Shown in pieces: positions 62,306 through 64,000 of a DNA stretch of 64,000 bases (its first letter is position 1; the number at the start of each line of letters is the position of its first letter). Both the position numbers and the translations under genes were made by a program. Below the pieces are notes generated by a model. It was not told where the DNA came from. It searched no databases and saw only the letters and a program-made list of their open reading frames with translations. Source of the stretch: JBEVJC01 sp040510375 (GTDB lineage: Bacteria > Bacteroidota > Bacteroidia > Chitinophagales > Chitinophagaceae); contig JBEVJC010000019.1 of NCBI GenBank assembly GCA_040510375.1, positions 62,001-126,000 on the forward strand, written 5' to 3'.

Positions 62306-64000
62306 ATGTTTGACAACATAACCGGTATAAAGAATTCATTCATTCTATTTCTGTTCCTGATTACCGCTACTCAATGCAAAGGACAGCACAGCTCCTTCAA
62401 GGTAAGCGGCACAATCACAGGCAAGACTATTGGAGACATCTTTTTATTTTTCGAAGGCGATGTTCGTCATAAGGATTCATTGTCTGCCAAAATAGTAAAC
62501 GGTCAATTTGAACTCACAGGTAAAGTAAGATTGCCAATATTGGCGAGATTTCACATGGGGCAAAATTCCTGGATTTCAGATGTGTATTTGCAAACCCCCA
62601 AAACAACCATAATCTTTAGTAATCGATTGATCATATCTGAAGATCAGAAAGACACGATGAATGTTTTAAAATCGGTAAAAATTGTTGGATCCAATATTGA
62701 GCAGAAGAAGTCGGCATTTGAGGCAACCCTCGACTCCCTGGAAAATCTGGATCTGGCCGATTCGATTTTCCTTCAGCGTAAAATTGTATTGCTAAATAAT
62801 TTTGTCAAAACACATCGGAACTCCATATTAAGCCCCTATTTCCTGGATCGATTTAAAAGTATCGGGCTTGAAGATTTAAAGCGTTTACTTAAAGAGATTT
62901 CCCCAACGGTGCATGAAAGTTATGAATACAAAACTTTGCTGGCAGGTATTAAGCAGCTGGAGAAAGAGAATCGGGCCACAGCAAGGTCGATACTTAAAGA
63001 TTTCATTTTCCTCGACAGTTTGGGAATACAGCGGGCTCTACATCTAAATAATTCTGACTACACCCTGATCATTTTTTGGGCAAGTTGGTGCGTACCGTGC
63101 AGAGTGAAAAACCCTGAGCTCAATAGACTGGATCGCCAATATGATTCCTCCAGGCTTCGGCTTATTGGCGTCACATTGGACACGGATAAGACTAAATGGA
63201 AAAGAGCAATCAAAGAGGACAGTTTGCAGTGGACCCAGTTGGAAAATGATTTTAGACAAGAAATATCAATAACAGACTATTATGGAATTGATGCAATTCC
63301 CAGAATCTTCCTGATCGATAACAAAAAAAGAATAGTTGGAGTTGACCTGACAATCCCGGAAGTTGAAGAGATCTTGAAGAAATCACGGCCAGAAGGAAAT
63401 CCCAATTATGCGGTTGCTCAAGAAAGAGATACAACGATATCAATTTATTTCCCGCTTAACTCTTCAGAGGCAGATAGCTTGCAAGTTTTAAACCTTAATC
63501 GCTTCCTGGGAATTGTTAAAAAGATCACCAGCATTACGGGTTATGCCGATACTTTGGGTTCGTCCAGGTATAATATGAACTTGTCGTTGCTGAGGGCCAG
63601 GTTTGTCAGATCTCTAATATTCGTTAATTCAGGCTTACAAACTGAAATGGATGTGCTCGCGAAAGGCGAACTTTCAACGGAGAACCCCGTTTACCTTAAT
63701 CGAAAAGTAGATGTTACTGCGGTTCTACAAATCACCGATCAGAAAACCGTTGTAAAGAAAACTGATTCGACTAATACCAAAAAAATCGTTCAAACCTTTA
63801 TTCAGAACGATATCCATTTCGTTCCGGATAAAGCTATCATAACCCCGGAGTCTTTTTCCGTTGTTGAAGATCTGGCGAATTTACTTGAAAGTTATCCCGG
63901 CAATAGCTTCGAGATTGTAGGGCATGTTAATTATCAAAGCAATCGGGATTCAAGTCAACTTAAGGACCTATTTGAACTTTCCAGGAAAAGAGCGGAGGTT
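62306..64000 (+). CDS. TlpA thioredoxin fused to tandem OmpA domains (partial, runs off the window)
   Basis: At least 565 aa with no stop before the window end. An N-terminal hydrophobic export segment (FILFLFLITATQCKG; Cys24 might be acylated but the site is not canonical) precedes a DUF4369-like beta domain (about 30-85), a helical linker (to 230), a TlpA thioredoxin domain with WASWCVPC (Cys262, Cys265; about 240-370), a first OmpA-like domain (about 375-490, GYADTLGSSRYNMNLSLLRA) and a second OmpA-like domain beginning near 501 (IHFVPDKAIITPESF, IVGHVN) that is cut by the end. DUF4369-TlpA alone is common; adding two peptidoglycan-binding OmpA domains is not. It would tether a periplasmic thiol oxidoreductase to the cell wall. 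The ATG at 62306 is the first start after the divergent region. Confidence 0.85.
   Translation, partial: MFDNITGIKNSFILFLFLITATQCKGQHSSFKVSGTITGKTIGDIFLFFEGDVRHKDSLSAKIVNGQFELTGKVRLPILARFHMGQNSWISDVYLQTPKTTIIFSNRLIISEDQKDTMNVLKSVKIVGSNIEQKKSAFEATLDSLENLDLADSIFLQRKIVLLNNFVKTHRNSILSPYFLDRFKSIGLEDLKRLLKEISPTVHESYEYKTLLAGIKQLEKENRATARSILKDFIFLDSLGIQRALHLNNSDYTLIIFWASWCVPCRVKNPELNRLDRQYDSSRLRLIGVTLDTDKTKWKRAIKEDSLQWTQLENDFRQEISITDYYGIDAIPRIFLIDNKKRIVGVDLTIPEVEEILKKSRPEGNPNYAVAQERDTTISIYFPLNSSEADSLQVLNLNRFLGIVKKITSITGYADTLGSSRYNMNLSLLRARFVRSLIFVNSGLQTEMDVLAKGELSTENPVYLNRKVDVTAVLQITDQKTVVKKTDSTNTKKIVQTFIQNDIHFVPDKAIITPESFSVVEDLANLLESYPGNSFEIVGHVNYQSNRDSSQLKDLFELSRKRAEV

Noticed and set aside
1..64000. 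CRISPR arrays, insertion sequences, phage genes, tRNA or rRNA genes
   Set aside because: Looked for regular spaced repeats, transposase motifs and structured RNA sequences by eye; none was convincing.

Overview
The window looks like chromosomal DNA of a Bacteroidota bacterium, most likely family Chitinophagaceae (Chitinophaga/Niastella-like). The signs are an anti-sigma FecR gene followed by a SusC/SusD pair with an STN-containing SusC, DUF4843 and PKD-like lipoproteins, TlpA-type redoxins, 2TM and YceI proteins, LytTR and HxlR regulators, and a class I lanthipeptide precursor of the type known from Chitinophaga. The assignment comes from protein families only. No rRNA, tRNA, CRISPR array, transposase or phage gene was recognised.

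Layout. 0.1-12.5 kb: a FecR/SusC/SusD uptake locus ending in a TlpA redoxin and a large metzincin-like zinc protease, closed by a strong terminator; this looks like a peptide or protein acquisition locus. 12.6-19.2 kb: a truncated gene, an S41 peptidase, and divergent from it a TPR histidine kinase with a sigma-54-activating response regulator. 19.2-26.1 kb: a co-directional oxidoreductase run (2TM, cupin, carboxymuconolactone decarboxylase, a CrtI-like/ferredoxin-reductase fusion, an antibiotic-biosynthesis-monooxygenase-like protein, DJ-1/PfpI, atypical SDR, TlpA) preceded by direct and inverted repeats. 26.3-29.4 kb: three SDR enzymes, one of mycofactocin-coupled type, with an AhpD-like protein. 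29.8-33.9 kb: a ModE-type regulator, a near-perfect ModE operator, a TonB-dependent receptor, a MauG/CCP di-haem cytochrome and a molybdopterin-fold protein, which I read as a molybdenum-responsive outer-membrane system.

33.9-39.6 kb is mixed and partly decayed: a DHFR-like gene, a lectin-fold secreted protein, an alcohol dehydrogenase pseudogene with an internal deletion, a class V aminotransferase, an XRE antitoxin next to a broken AbiEii toxin, and a PRISE-type SDR. 39.8-47.6 kb: a membrane winged-helix regulator, carboxylesterase, YceI protein, S58/P1 peptidase with a C-terminal add-on domain, and an AT-rich LytTR/amidohydrolase pair. 47.9-57.4 kb: an accessory block of electrophile and carbonyl-reducing enzymes (SDRs, quinone-reductase-type ADH, old yellow enzyme, DJ-1, cupin, NTF2-like) with two AraC and one HxlR regulator. 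57.9-64 kb: an AAA ATPase with DUF234, then a decayed lanthipeptide locus (intact precursor, erythromycin-esterase-like protein, lanC fragment, C39-like membrane fragment) and a TlpA protein fused to two OmpA domains that runs off the end.

The two leads I rate highest are the ModE-box TonB/di-haem/molybdopterin-fold operon (29.77-33.89 kb) and the lanthipeptide locus remnant with the TlpA-OmpA fusion beside it (59.8-64 kb). Next come the CrtI-FNR fusion downstream of the sigma-54 two-component system and the broken AbiEii/XRE pair.
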